A stretch of DNA of 64,000 bases, taken from contig CM077115.1 in the NCBI GenBank assembly GCA_039619475.1, positions 499,989,352-500,053,351 on the forward strand, written 5' to 3'. Position 1 is the stretch's first letter, and every line of letters begins with the position of its first letter. The position numbers and the translations under genes are program-made. The notes below the pieces were generated by a model. The model ran no database searches and was not told the DNA's origin. It was given only the letters and a program-made list of their open reading frames with translations. The DNA comes from Icerya purchasi. Lineage: Eukaryota; Arthropoda; Insecta; Hemiptera; Monophlebidae. Shown in pieces: positions 1 through 11,050 of the stretch.

Positions 1-880
1 CTAAACAACTTAAAATTATACAAAACTTTTTTTATCCCTTTCAGTTGGTATGTCATGCATTGAATTTTTCACTTTTTTGTATATTTTCGTACAGATTCTT
101 AAAACATTGATAATTCCTTTAAAACATTTTTTGGGCGAACGAGTAACAATCTTTATTACAGGAGTTTTTGTGTTTGTAAAGGCTGGGTTGTGTAAGAGAC
201 CTCAGCGAAACAATGCGAGAAGGTCTCAGGAGCGAATCCCCCTTAGTATATGTATGTATTCAAATCATTACATATTATTTAAGTGGAAATAATTTACCAG
301 CCTTCTTCGGTCCCAATTAAATTTATAAATATAAAATAATTTACTTTAATCAATTAAAATGAATACCTTATTTTAGTGCCGTTTCCGAGCATAGCCCGCC
401 GGCAACTGATAACACAGAATATTAGGTTTTTCTGCTTTGAAACAGTTACAGGAGGAAGCAAAAAATAAAAAAGAAGCAAAACATGAACTCTCTAAAATTC
501 ATATGAATTGTTCTATGCTGAGTTAGCATAAGCTCACAAAGTATTAAAGTTCAACTCGAGATAATTCTTATAGAGAAATGATAGTAAACACGCAATGAAC
601 AAGTAACTAAAAACAAGTATATCTTAAAAAGCATAATTAACAGTGTAATATTTTGTGAAAAATTGGGAATTATGCGGAAATAATGAAAGAGACAATTTCC
701 AAAATCGTGGTGTTTTCGTGAACTACTTGACTTTTCGTCCTAATTTAATATAATTTTAAAACAACATTTAAATTCAGCGATTGTTTTTAGAGGAACATCA
801 AATACAATTCAAAATGTGATTTTACAAAATATGCATTTTCTGCGCTCTAAAAAGAAATTAAAATACGAATTAACGAAAGT
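1..880. other. AT-rich stretch without recognisable gene
   Basis: No frame here carries a recognisable domain. The open frame at 50-292 is mostly hydrophobic and Phe-rich, as expected from T-rich DNA. I see no repeat or RNA gene I can support. Confidence 0.5.
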
Positions 881-884
881 CAAT

Positions 885-1830
885 TTTTAGCAATTCAGTA
901 TGACGAAACAACCGATGATATAAATGGTTCTCGTACTTGGATATTTATGTCACGGCTGATGAAAGATTTTGGATTTGAGGGTCGCGCAGATCGATCAGTT
1001 AGGAAACTGATTGAGAATAAATTGAAATGCTTAATCTCGGGTACGCACCTTTTGAGCTCATTTGCTATAACTGTGGTAGTGTAATGTTTGGAAAAACGAC
1101 ACCACAAGTCTAAAATTCGAACAAAAAACAAATATGCTCACTTCGTCTATTGTGTTACGTTCATCGGTTAAATTTAATATTATAAAAAGCTGCGAGTGAA
1201 AATCCTAGAATGAAAATTTTCTTTTCGAAATTATCCGAGATTCCTAATTTTCTTTTCAAGTTCAACACATGTGATGTACTTAAAAAAAAATTGTACAACG
1301 GAAACTGGCAAAGGTTTGCCAAATACGCTGGAACTATGATATCCGGGGACGATAAATACGATTCATGAGAACTGTATAAAATTGATAGAATGTTTTGAAC
1401 CGGTGCAGGAAAAATGCGATGAAACAATTACTTTCAGTTCACAAAATATATTACAAAATACTGATTTTCTATTTTGGCTTAATCGATTTCATAAAATTTT
1501 TTCGCGCGTAGACATATACTAATTCAATCGGTTTTAATTTTAAAATGTAAGAAAGCGTAGATGTTCTAAAAGATAAACAAATTTTTGAGAAAATAGTATC
1601 CACTTGATTTAAGCGAAGCTGAAAGTTGTCTAAATTATAGTCACCGAAGAAAGGTAATCGCAGAAAGGAATACACTTGCGGATTCATTAATAAAGAAGCA
1701 AAAGTTTTCGCTGAGATATACATTTTATTAAAAAATTTAATCGGTTTATTTAATTCTTCAGTAACTAAGGAGCTATGTGTTTGTTTTTTAAAAAAGGCTT
1801 CCCTCAGATCATTGATCGATTTACTCACTG
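885..1830 (+). pseudogene. Decayed hAT-type transposase (ZMYM1/DUF4371-like)
   Basis: Two blocks on the plus strand resemble the hAT-derived transposases often annotated as zinc finger MYM-type protein 1. Around 889-1075 the translation includes YDETTDD followed by about 50 open residues, matching the D-E-[ST]-T-D block near the start of the RNase H-like core. Around 1340-1530 an open stretch contains INTIHENC, then FWLNRFHKIF and SRVDIY, like the helical block before the C-terminal dimerisation region. Frameshifts and stops separate the blocks, and no C-terminal dimerisation motif is visible further right. A functional enzyme of this family would cut and paste DNA in the nucleus; this copy cannot make one. 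No terminal repeats were found. The assignment rests on motif memory and needs a profile search. Confidence 0.5.
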
Positions 1831-2435
1831 ATTAACTGATCCGTAATGTGTAACTGAAATTAAATATTACTACGATTACATTCCCGTGAATTGTATAATA
1901 ATTCGCTAATATCGTCTTTTCTCATTTGTATTATAACTGTTTTCCGCAATTCTGATTAAGTGTGTTTATGTCTATGAAATTTTTAAGCAATTTCACCGTA
2001 TTCGACTTCTGCAGTTGGCGAAACAAACTTTACGTAATCTTTATGTACGGAACCAACCTCTCAATTTTTTCCGCCAGCCACACATCTAAATTTACTCGAT
2101 GATCGCATTTCGCATTGCAATTTTAGGTTGTCGCAGATCTGAGTTGCTGAAACGATCAAACTACTAAATCAGAGGAATTAGTAACGAAAAGGAGAAACTA
2201 TTAAAATAAACAATCGCTAATAGTCATATGGAAATCAATGAAAAACATGGATGCCATCAAGTGTGATGTCTCGCTTACACGGGGACATGCACACACGGGC
2301 TGCACTTTTCTAATAGTATAGCAAATGATTCTAGTCGGTAGTCTTAGACTCGCGTTGTATGTAGAATTTCTTTGAACATTATAATTCGGTACAAAAGAAC
2401 AGACGAGAATATATGCGGTCACGACAAAGTTCTCG
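1831..2435. other. Unassigned non-coding stretch
   Basis: No domain, repeat or RNA gene is recognisable. It may be the decayed 3' part of the hAT remnant on its left, but I see no motif that proves it. Confidence 0.4.
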
Positions 2436-2825
2436 ATAAAAGGCGGTGAAGCTTAAGAATCAAGAATAAGATATTACAATGTTACGTGTGATCCGTGCTA
2501 CTGTATGGAAGCGAGACATGGACCAAAAAGGAATATTAGAGGAAGCGTATATCGTCATTCGAGATGTGGTGCTACAGAAGAATGTGGAAAATACCATGGA
2601 CGAAGAAGTCGAAAAATGAAAAAGTATTGGAACTAATGGGAACTGACCGAATATTAATGACAATAGTAAAATGAAGGAAGATAAAATTTTTTGGACATTT
2701 TATGAGAGGTGAAAAATACAAGTTACTGCGGACAATAATAATGGGCATGATAGAAGGAAGAAGAGAGACCTCTTGGCTAGATAACATCAAAAAATGGACC
2801 GGAATTAAGAGAACAGAAGATTTCA
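2436..2825 (+). pseudogene. RTE-type LINE, C-terminal fragment
   Basis: With frameshifts, the plus strand encodes the region downstream of the reverse transcriptase domain of RTE elements (those often misannotated as craniofacial development protein 2). Landmarks are LLYGSETWT near 2485, FEMWCYRRMWKIPWT near 2560, FFGHFMRG near 2695 and SWLDNIKKWTG near 2775. The same order of landmarks occurs in the longer RTE copy ending near 21115. Everything upstream is missing, so this is a 5'-truncated dead copy. It ends next to a CAAAT-rich tail at 2821-2850, the kind of short-repeat 3' end RTE elements carry. Confidence 0.75.
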
Positions 2826-2850
2826 AATCAAATCAAAATCAAATCAAATG
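2821..2850 (+). repeat. CAAAT-rich tail of the RTE fragment
   Basis: Five imperfect copies of a CAAAT-like unit follow directly on the RTE coding remnant, consistent with the simple-repeat 3' tail of an RTE insertion. Confidence 0.55.
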
Positions 2851-5077
2851 TTATTGTTGTGACAAAATTAATATACAAATACCGGAAAAAGTTTAAATTC
2901 TACAAATGCGAATAGTCAGAATAGCAAAAGATCGTAATCAATTTTAGCAGATAATCCAATCCATACAGAATGATTAAGCAACAGCCGAATCGGGTTGCAC
3001 GAGAAGAAAAAGAAGAAGTATGGACAGCTCTGATTTTTTTGTTTTTCTCTTTTTCAAACATGAAAAATGATAAAGAGCAAACATCTTTAATTCACTTCTT
3101 TTTTTTTTCTTTTTTGGGATTGTTATTAAAGTTAGTAGGAAAAAAGTTGTTCTGAAACAGTATAGAGCGGGCTACTTTTTAAAAAAACAAATTCTTCTGC
3201 GATAAAAATTTACTTTAAACGATAAATGATACTATTGACATTGCAAACGAGTATTATAAAAAAGCGAAAATGAAAAAAAAAAAAAAAGGAAAAAAACCAC
3301 TAAAAAATGAAAATTAACGAGGAAAAAATGCTATAGAGCAAAAAAAAAGACCAAATGTTTACGAAAATTTTTGGAACTCTCGATAGAAAAATGCTCATTT
3401 CGCTCACTCGATTTCCATATGCTGTTAGTATGGGAAACCAGCATTCGTACGAAAGAAATAAAAATGGGAACTGCTTCTCAATCTAATACTGATACGGGGG
3501 GATTCGATGTGCGATTAATAAATTCTCTAGCATACGCATGTTGGGAATTAATATGAAAAAAAAAAAATAAACGAATAACACGGTCTATTTTTAGATAATT
3601 TCGAAATTTTCCGAAAGTTATTCGTAATTTCAACGAACGTTCGCGATTTGTTATCATTGAGATACTGCGATTATTTGCAATGCAATACGATGTAAAAACT
3701 TCGGTGCCTGCGAGTCGCATCAGGAGGAATAGCCGGCTATTTCGGCGACGTTATAATGCGGTCGTCTTATCGAAGTGAATATTTTTTCGTTTTTATTTAT
3801 TTTATTCATTTATTTATTTATCGGTCGGCTCATCTATTCGGAAAAACTGTTATCGCGCTGCTCTAAACTCAATCGAACGGTGCCGTAGAATTCGGGGATT
3901 ATTCTGGATGAAAAAAATTCGGATACCATAAATTGATTTAACGATATTTGTCCACATGAAATATCTTTAACCGGATTGTGTTTCGAATTACAAGTATTTG
4001 CGCGCGCTTCGGGGGATGTCGAGACGTTTGAAAGAATTCCGGACAGAGAATAAACGATAATCGGCTACCACCGAGAGAAGACAGCTTGCATTCGTGCCGA
4101 CAGATATTTCGGTTCGTCTTGGACTTGGAAATAGCTCCACGTTGTTATAGTTTTGTCGCCAGCGGCTATAACGAGTGGATATCCTTTTATACTATTAGTA
4201 GTCCTTTAGCTATAAATTCGAAATACCCTAAATATGGATTATTAAATTCAAAAATATAATCGCCGTCATGTAAATTTTAGTTTACTTTCTATGGCGACTA
4301 GTGTGTTTGTCTCATTTGTATTTTATAGTCATGACGCGGAGAATGGTATAAAATGTATTAACATTGACGTTTTCTATTTTAAAATATGATGATACTTTTA
4401 TTTTATAAGATTTTTTTTTGATTGTTTTTTTTTTTTTTTGGTTTTTGCATTTTAATATAAAATATAAGTTGAGATACGAAGTTTTTTGTTTTTATTTAAT
4501 TTTTATTTTTGGGGGGGGGGCTTAGAAAATTCAAACCCATCGACAGGGATACGAAGTTAATAAAGTTGCAGATCAATCAGTGTGCGTATTAATAGACTTG
4601 TAAACGGTTAAAAATATAATAATGATACAAACTATATCCGTATATATTGCATGATTCTTGCTTACACGAAACAAAACCAATTTCGAAATGTATAAGCCCG
4701 AAGTATTATTAATTAAAATTGTCATCCGTAAAGCTCTACAACGGTCAGCATTATATTCTAATTTATTATAATGTTTACTGATTATTACTAAAAACTGATT
4801 GTTAAAATATTTCTATAATTATTGATATTAATGTACTTATTATTACTGTGATATTGTTATTGTTATTATTACTGTTACAACTAGGTTGTTACATCTGGTG
4901 AACGCAAGTAGTATGAATGTTTAACTATATAGTACACCTAACTTAACAATAACTATACAAATCAAAAGTCGTAAGCAGCAATGAAGTATATAATTCAAAA
5001 ATGGTTGAAGAAGAGAGGCAAAGAGAGAAAGAGAAGTTAAGACTAGAAGGAACAGGAAAAAATGTTTAATCACGTAT
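2851..5077. other. Long AT-rich stretch without recognisable gene
   Basis: A-, T- and G-runs dominate, for example A-runs near 3270 and 3555, a T-run near 4425 and a G-run near 4510. The open frames at 2970-3155, 3371-3556 and 3478-3720 show no family motif. The segment 3590-4170 is somewhat less AT-rich but has no coding signal I can recognise. Confidence 0.45.
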
Positions 5078-5468
5078 CAGGAAGGCCGGGTTACCCCCCC
5101 CCCATGAGAACTGAAATAGTTATTATAAATACAAAAAAATCTGGAAAAAAATCACAAATTTAAAATAAATATTGATGATTTTTTAGGGTGTTCTTACCTA
5201 CTTTTAAAAGAAAAAATATGCTCCATATTTTTAGGTACTTCATTGATATTTTATGCAAAAAAATTTTTATTACGAGTATAATTAATAACATATGTAATTT
5301 TTATTAATGTTCGTATACGGGGGGTAATTTATTTATATAAATTATTAATATATAAATCAAAATGATGGAAATTATTAATAGTACGAATATTAGTGAAAAA
5401 TGTATTATAAAATAAATATGCAAAGAAAATTTTCACCCCCCCCCCCCAAAATTCTGGGCACGGGCCTG
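5078..5468. mobile_element. Possible miniature element with C-run ends
   Basis: The segment starts CAGGAAGGCCGGG and ends in the complement of CAGGCCCGTGCCC. Both ends carry a C- or G-run just inside, at 5094-5103 and 5438-5450. The 5-bp word CGTAT flanks both sides (5073-5077 and 5469-5473). Terminal similarity beyond CAGG is weak and a 5-bp duplication is short, so this is only a candidate hAT-like miniature. It encodes nothing. Confidence 0.35.
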
Positions 5469-6114
5469 CGTATCAAAGTGACACACATAAATATCCAACT
5501 GTATATTTCTTTAAATATCGTTCTTCAATAATTAAATATTATTATTAATGCAGTTATGTCTACACGTAATAGTTACAGCAGTTTCGTACGATGAGCTAGA
5601 CGTCGCTTTATTTTTATTTTATTATCTGGAAGATTTTAATTTATTTATTTTAATTTATTCATTTCTTAATATATATTTACATTATGCTGTATTGCACTGC
5701 ATTTTAAATAAATAAATAAGTAAATAAATAAATAAATAATTGGACTAATATTTAAAATCGTCATTTTAATTCTGAAACATTTGTTGTTAGAAAAGAAGAT
5801 TTGCTTTCAATTTATTGTTTTTTACGATACTACGGTGAATAGTTGTATTCATTTTACGTGACCTGCAAAGGCGGAAAGTGTTGACTAAATCATCGTTAAA
5901 GCAATTAAAGGGGGCATAAACGCAGACATTTAAATCAGTAGCGATTCAGTGACGACAGTTATGTTGGATGACTAAATCACTTGCAGGCTTTAAAATACTT
6001 CGCATCTAATTACATAATCGGCACTTTAAATCCATTTTATTAAGTTAATGGTTGCATGCAATAAATCTTACCACTCCTGGGTGTTTCGTACGACTGCTTG
6101 ATTATGTTTATACA
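5469..6114. other. Non-coding stretch with (AAAT)n-like repeats
   Basis: T-rich TTTA repeats at 5610-5665 face AAAT repeats at 5703-5740, giving an imperfect low-complexity inverted arrangement. There is no coding signal. Confidence 0.5.
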
Positions 6115-6116
6115 TA

Positions 6117-6215
6117 GGTTGGTCCAGAAATTTTGACTAACCTCCGCATCGCACGAAAAAAAAAAGGTCAGCGACAATTAAATTACATACACCTATAGCG
6201 TGAAATGTTTCATAC
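6117..6215 (+). repeat. Left ~100-bp inverted repeat of the mariner
   Basis: It matches the reverse complement of about 6850-6947 along its length with scattered mismatches. The outer 20 bp and a block containing TATAGCGTG are best conserved. Confidence 0.7.
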
Positions 6216-6849
6216 GTTAATTCCAAAAAATTTCAGCTCGATAGCTTCAAATGGACGCCCACATGGGCCATCCGTGCGGAGTAGTATCGAAATCCGCCTA
6301 CGAATTCAGAGTGGAGCAGGAAATTCGCGGCGACTCGTGCGATAACAAATGAACAACGTGGTTGAACAGTAGACATTGTGAGCTGATGGAAGAAAAAAAA
6401 AAACACAGTACCGTTTAAACGTTTTCTGCGTGTTGCGTTAACGTTTGCGTGAGATTTTTCATGCCAGTGTGTCTTAATGAAAATGGGCACCACGACAATG
6501 CCACAAACCGCATACGTCGAAACTTACGACCGAATTATTTTGAAAACATAATATTGAGGAGTTGACACAACCTCTGTACGTCCTGACTTCGTACCCCTCG
6601 ATTTTTGGCTCTTTCCAATACTTAAATAGGCGTTATAAGCAGCCGGCACTTGTTGTGAGGATTTCCTTAAACTGAGGCTGAGTTTGAGGAAACTACAACG
6701 GTGAAATGGGTATGAAACGTAAGGGAGGAGGATATTTTGAGAAAGGTAAAAATATAAACGGCACATGAAATGTATATTAAAATTTTATAATAAAATTGCA
6801 TTTTTTGTTTAACGTGAAATCTCTTTCGAGCGAAAATTTTTAAAATCCA

Positions 6850-6947
6850 TATAAAACATTCCACGCTATAAGCGTATGTTACTTAATTTTCACTGACTTT
6901 TTTTCCCGCGCGATGCGACTGATGTGACCAAAATTTATGGACCAACC
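6850..6947 (-). repeat. Right ~100-bp inverted repeat of the mariner
   Basis: Reverse-complement partner of the left arm, ending at the TA at 6948-6949. Confidence 0.7.
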
Positions 6948-6949
6948 TA

Positions 6950-7260
6950 TGTAACTAAAATTATTGGCTTTTAGTCAAAAAGACTGAAAAAAAATGATTA
7001 ACACTGTTGCCACCTTCTTATGAACTGCTTGCTTAACAGAATAAATCTATTTCCGGGACCCTGAAAAGTTCACGAGTTTCATCAAAATCGCTGCAGCCGT
7101 TTTAGAAAAATTAAAATTACGAATATACACAGTCTCGCCATAAATTCTGTCATAAATATTGTGTTAAACGTATATATAGAAGAATCCATAAAGCACACTG
7201 TCGCAGAGATACAGTTTTCAAATGGTTAACTATACGATCCAGTGTACTCGGTAATTCTAG
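6950..7260. other. Spacer between mariner and satellite
   Basis: There is no coding signal. Around 7131 a segment starting ACAGTCTCGCCATAAATTC looks like a terminal repeat of another element, but I could not find its partner, so no element is called. Confidence 0.4.
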
Positions 7261-7425
7261 TATGACTCTAGAGTGACTCTAGTGTGACTCTAGTGTGACT
7301 CTAGTGTGATTCTAGTGTGACTCTAGTGTGACTCTAGTGTGACTCTAGTGTGATTCTAGTGTGACTCTAGTGTGACTCTAGTGTGACTCTAGTGTGACTC
7401 TAGTGTGACTCTAGTGTGACTCTGG
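7261..7425 (+). repeat. 11-bp tandem repeat, 15 units
   Basis: Fifteen contiguous 11-bp units of consensus TGTGACTCTAG fill this interval without a phase change. Units 5 (7305-7315) and 9 (7349-7359) share the same C-to-T change exactly 44 bp apart, suggesting one 4-unit duplication. The array sits 11 bp before the target duplication of the neighbouring hAT element. No function is evident. Confidence 0.95.
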
Positions 7426-7454
7426 TGTGATCGTTGCTTCGCAGTAGTGATGAG

Positions 7455-7530
7455 CTAAACCGTGAAATGTCGTTCACGCCGTTCGCGGTGAACGTTCAGT
7501 GAATTTCACGGTTTAGTTTCAAGACTTACT
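7455..7530. repeat. Subterminal palindrome of the hAT element
   Basis: AAACCGTGAAAT near 7456 pairs with ATTTCACGGTTT near 7502-7513, and inside it CGTTCAC pairs with GTGAACG around a GC-rich loop. The right end of the element carries related GTGAA/TTCAC words at 9786-9830. Subterminal repeats of this kind are common transposase-binding sites in hAT elements; that role is inferred. Confidence 0.7.
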
Positions 7531-7625
7531 TCACCATTTGACTTCATCGGAAAAAGGTGTGCTGATGGAAAGAGAATACGGAGATTTTCTAATTTTTCTA
7601 TATCGTTTTATAAATTACTTAAAGT

Positions 7626-7835
7626 GACTTGTCGGAAAATATAAAAATAACTTGGTTTCATATGTATGCATGTATATATTCTTTATATTATTGTTGACTT
7701 GTCGGAAAATATAAAAATAACTTGGTTTCATATGTATGCATGTATATATTCTTTATATCATTGTTGACTTGTCGGAAAATATAAAAATAACTTGGTTTCA
7801 TATATATGCATGTATATATTTTTTATATTATTGGG
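7626..7835 (+). repeat. Three 70-bp tandem repeats
   Basis: Units start at 7626, 7696 and 7766 with GACTTGTCGGAAAATATA and are nearly identical over 70 bp, differing at a few positions such as TGTATG versus TATATG. They lie inside the non-autonomous hAT element and have no coding content. Confidence 0.9.
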
Positions 7836-8933
7836 TATATCATTCATATTCCTTGAAATAACCATTTTTCTAGCATATAGAAACATGTTCGCCAATATTA
7901 AAATTAATGTACAATTTAAAGAAAGCACATATTTCTAAATTTTCATTTATTTGATATGTGTGATATGTATCCTGTATAACTTTTTTTTTTGCATGTTATC
8001 ACGTTTGAACGTTAATTATTGTAAAATGCAAACGTATTACATAACGGTTACTCTTTTTTTTTTTTTTTATGCATTTTTAACAGACATTGTCAATTTATTG
8101 AAAGGATTATTCCAAATATTTTCATTAGTCAATAATTCACACTTTTAAAGATACCAAGTTTTCAGTTTCATTCGAACAATATATAATATTTCCTATTTTA
8201 AACATTAATGAATAACGTTTAATTGAAGTCGATTTTTTAGATCAAAATACAAAAACTTTTATACTGTACTTTAAATTACAGTTTAATTGTAATCGGCTTA
8301 CGTTAAAATATTCATAGGTAATTGTAATTTTCTTTTTATTTCACACTTTGCATAACATATATTTCAAATTATGTACACCATATGCCTAAAATAAAACAAA
8401 CTACTATCGAATTTTACAAAAATAACTGCCGTTCGTACTTCCTTCATAGTTTTACATTTGCTGTCAAAATGTAAATTAATATTTTACTTAGATAATTTTC
8501 AACAGGAGGTACTTCAAACGACGAAAAGATTTTATTATACTTTACGAAGGGAAAAAAATGTAAGCATTCGAAATTACAAACGCAGATGGTAGTGTCGATT
8601 GTGCATGAAAAATCAATCCCATTTGGAAAATTCAAATTTACATAGAAATAATTTTTTTAAATTTAATCCTTACGGATAATTACGTTATTACATATATTTT
8701 CGTAATTATATTTATTTTAATATTGTAAAATTTATTTGTGCACTTAGATCTGACTCTGGAGTTAAGTTACACAAACTCTTTATAATATTATATAAAATTA
8801 GAGTGAATGAACGTAAAGTTTTTTCTTCATTATCTACATTTATTACTCTTGTACAATGTTTAAACATTACGTAAAATGCATGTGAACAAATTAGGAAAAT
8901 ATAAAATAATTTATTATAATAATTTGTGATAAC

Positions 8934-9226
8934 CAAGGGCGTCGCCAGCCGATGAGCCAGTGGAGGGCAAGATGATAGAAAGAGAATATGAGTTGTAGGA
9001 AAAATAAAATTTATAATTTGTAAAGGCTTAATATTTTATTAAACAAGAATAAAATCTTAATTGAAACATAATTTTCGTTGGTTTCTGGCAAATTTTTCTA
9101 CTACTTTATTATAAAAGTCTTCTAAATTGTCCATGATTAGGCGTCTATGAATACTCGTCATGGCAAGTTGATTAAAAAGTTTCAAGACTCCAGAAGCTGC
9201 CCCCTGCCCCCCTGGCGACGCCCATG
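8934..9226. mobile_element. hAT miniature element nested in the larger hAT
   Basis: Terminal repeats read CAAGGGCGTCGCCAG at the left and, on the other strand, CATGGGCGTCGCCAG at the right. The 8-bp target duplication GTGATAAC is exact (8926-8933, 9227-9234). The 293-bp interior is non-coding. Since it interrupts the 2.4-kb hAT, it inserted later. Confidence 0.88.
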
Positions 9227-9869
9227 GTGATAACCATTATTGAAAATCATATAATGATTTTATAATCACTCGATACATTGATTACATTTTATGTAACGCT
9301 TCCACACTTTACAATTTATGAAACAGTAGTATATAATTTAAGAAAAATTATTTCATACATTGATTAAAAAATAACAAAAAAATTACATACGTTACATAGA
9401 CATTTTAAAGAATGTTTTTTATACATTGCCAGTAACAAATGTAGCAAAATACATTTCCACAGTATTATACACTTTTAGAATTCATAATTTTAAAATAGAA
9501 TAAGCAAAAATTTAATCTACAATTAGTTATTTTACTTCACATTTATTGCTTACACAATATAGTCGTTTGTTTATTAGTTTAAACTATACATATACAATAA
9601 CTTGTTTTCTTTTTTCATATATTCAATTTTATTTAAAATTTCTTTAAAAAGCTAATCTCATGACATTGCTGAACAGTAAAATGGAATTACTGAAAAATAA
9701 ATGATAAAATCCGAATTAACTATTTCTACTAATCACGGTAAATCAAGACTTATCGATATATTTCAATACGTGATCACCGTGAGGACAGTGAATTTTAGTG
9801 AACGGTGAAAAATTCACCGTGAAGTGAAATCACGCCCATCACTACTTCGCAGTCGTTCAGTCGTGCAGT

Positions 9870-10660
9870 GTACGTGAAGGTTGTGTTGCAGTTGTTGCTG
9901 GCAAAATGTCTTCAGAATTTTCATGCTGTTTGCGAAATCGGAATTAATCGGAATTAATCGGAATTTCGTGTATTCTCTACCATTAAATGTTGTTGATCAG
10001 TCACGATACTGCTATCCCGGCGCTGTACGGGTCCTTAAACTTGTGAATCCCACGCGTGCAAAAATGAATCGAAATATCCTTTAGGCAATTAGAAAATTTT
10101 AGTGAAAATCGCCGAGCGGTCTATTTGTTACGTACTACTTTTTCGTGAAGACTTATAATTAGGTGCATTTTGCAGCTATACGAGATTTCTAGATAAAGTA
10201 CGTTACGCCGAAAAACCGTTAAAAACAAATATAAAGAAAAGAAAAGGTCAAAAGATTTTTTTTGCCATAAAAAAAAAAAAGAAAAGAAAAGAACCTTTAC
10301 AACTGATGAGAAATTTCGGAATGATAAAATTTACCTTAGAAACTTTTATGCCGTTAAAGGAAGATGCGTCCGCGTTCCGAGAGGCCATTACTCATCGTCA
10401 GAGATGGTGTATGGTAGAGCGTGTCTTACGGCGGTGTCACTCAGATTCATTTCTGTGAAGAAACGGTACTGCAGTCAAAAAGCCTTTGAATTTCATCCAT
10501 TTCCGTTATAAAGATTGGGTTTTCCAGCAGCAAGACTCGACACACCTGCGCGCAACAGTAAGCCTTTGCAGCAGTGATTACTGAGAAATGTTCGGCCGTT
10601 AGGTAATCCGAATATTAACCTGTGTTGGGCTACAAGTCGTGGGATGTGTTGCAAAGTCAT
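9870..10660 (+). pseudogene. Decayed mariner-type (IS630/Tc1/mariner) transposase
   Basis: Frameshifted plus-strand translation after 10400 shows DWVFQQQDSTHLRA near 10515, matching the W-x-F-QQDSAPAHRA block around the second catalytic Asp of this superfamily, and upstream RGHYSSSEMVYG, resembling the usual HPASVMVWG segment. Downstream, SPNINLCWA-like residues occupy the place of the WPPNSPDLNPLDY block. A possible start region, ATGTCTTCAG near 9906, is followed by stops. The order suggests a once complete gene, now dead. The 2.4-kb hAT lies immediately upstream, perhaps inside this element's 5' leader. No right-hand terminal repeat was found. Confidence 0.55.
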
Positions 10661-10862
10661 TATCGACAAAATATAATATTTAAAGGACAGCTTTCGGTTT
10701 CAAACTTATTTTGATTTCTGTTGTACCTTTAATTTCAAAGCGTAATAGAAACACGTTCGGATATTTTGTTCGGCGTTTTTAAAAATCTAATGTAAGAATT
10801 GTATATATAAAAAATTGTTATTGCCCAAATAAGTAATTTTAAGTTTTAACTGTTTTATAAAG
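10661..10862. other. AT-rich spacer
   Basis: No recognisable feature; it may hold the decayed right end of the mariner-type element. Confidence 0.4.
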
Positions 10863-11050
10863 TTTTTATTTATTTTTTTTTTTTTTTATTTTATTTTTTA
10901 TAAATGGGCTTGGTGTTAACACTGACCCAACTACATGGACTTAGATCACCTACTCAGATTCTGAGGCGATCGGAGATAAAAAGTATAAAGGAAAGAAGGA
11001 GGGGAATAACGGCCGGAGATGGGAAGGAAAGGATAAAGGAATAATTGAAA
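10863..11050 (-). mobile_element. LINE 3' end fragment (same family as 41.7 kb)
   Basis: Read on the minus strand this is a roughly 145-bp 3' terminal piece followed by an A-rich tail (the T-rich run 10863-10903). The body matches 41690-41830 almost base for base, including the block GATTCTGAGGCGATCGG and the purine-rich stretch containing GGGGAATAACGGC. It is an extremely 5'-truncated LINE insertion. Confidence 0.8.

Larger units (their letters stand above)
6117..6947 (+). mobile_element. Mariner-like element with ~100-bp inverted repeats
   Basis: Both ends begin GGTTGGTCCA followed by K-AAATTTTG (6117 inwards and 6947 inwards on the other strand), and a TA lies just outside each end (6115-6116, 6948-6949), the mariner target. 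The similarity continues about 100 bp inwards: both arms hold a GCATCGC block, an A-run, a GTCAG block, then ACATACRCYTATAGCGTG. The interior, roughly 6470-6640 on the plus strand, still gives mariner-type remnants in broken frames, such as HDNATNR and FVPLDFWLF, resembling the HDNARPH and SPDLAPSDFHLF blocks of mariner transposases. At 831 bp it is shorter than a 1.3-kb full element and has stops, so it is an internally deleted, dead copy. Confidence 0.75.
7445..9844. mobile_element. Non-autonomous hAT element, 2.4 kb
   Basis: The segment begins TAGTGATGAGC and ends in the complement of TAGTGATGGGC. It is flanked by an exact 8-bp duplication, CTTCGCAG, at 7437-7444 and 9845-9852. Eight-bp duplications and an 11-bp terminal repeat of this type are hallmarks of the hAT superfamily. 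No transposase domain is visible; the small open frames inside (7951-8148, 8444-8635, 8712-8936) are Phe/Ile-rich and unrecognised, so mobility would have depended on an enzyme supplied in trans. A strong inverted structure lies just inside the left end, three 70-bp tandem repeats follow, and a smaller hAT miniature is nested at 8934-9226. Confidence 0.85.

Noticed and set aside
7261..7835. Regular repeats that might suggest a CRISPR array
   Set aside because: The 11-bp units have no spacers and the 70-bp units are contiguous; the surroundings are eukaryotic transposons.
7131..10800. A single mariner-type element from the ACAGTCTCGCC terminus to beyond the transposase remnant
   Set aside because: Plausible, but no matching inverted terminus was found near 10660-10860, so the left end is not assigned.
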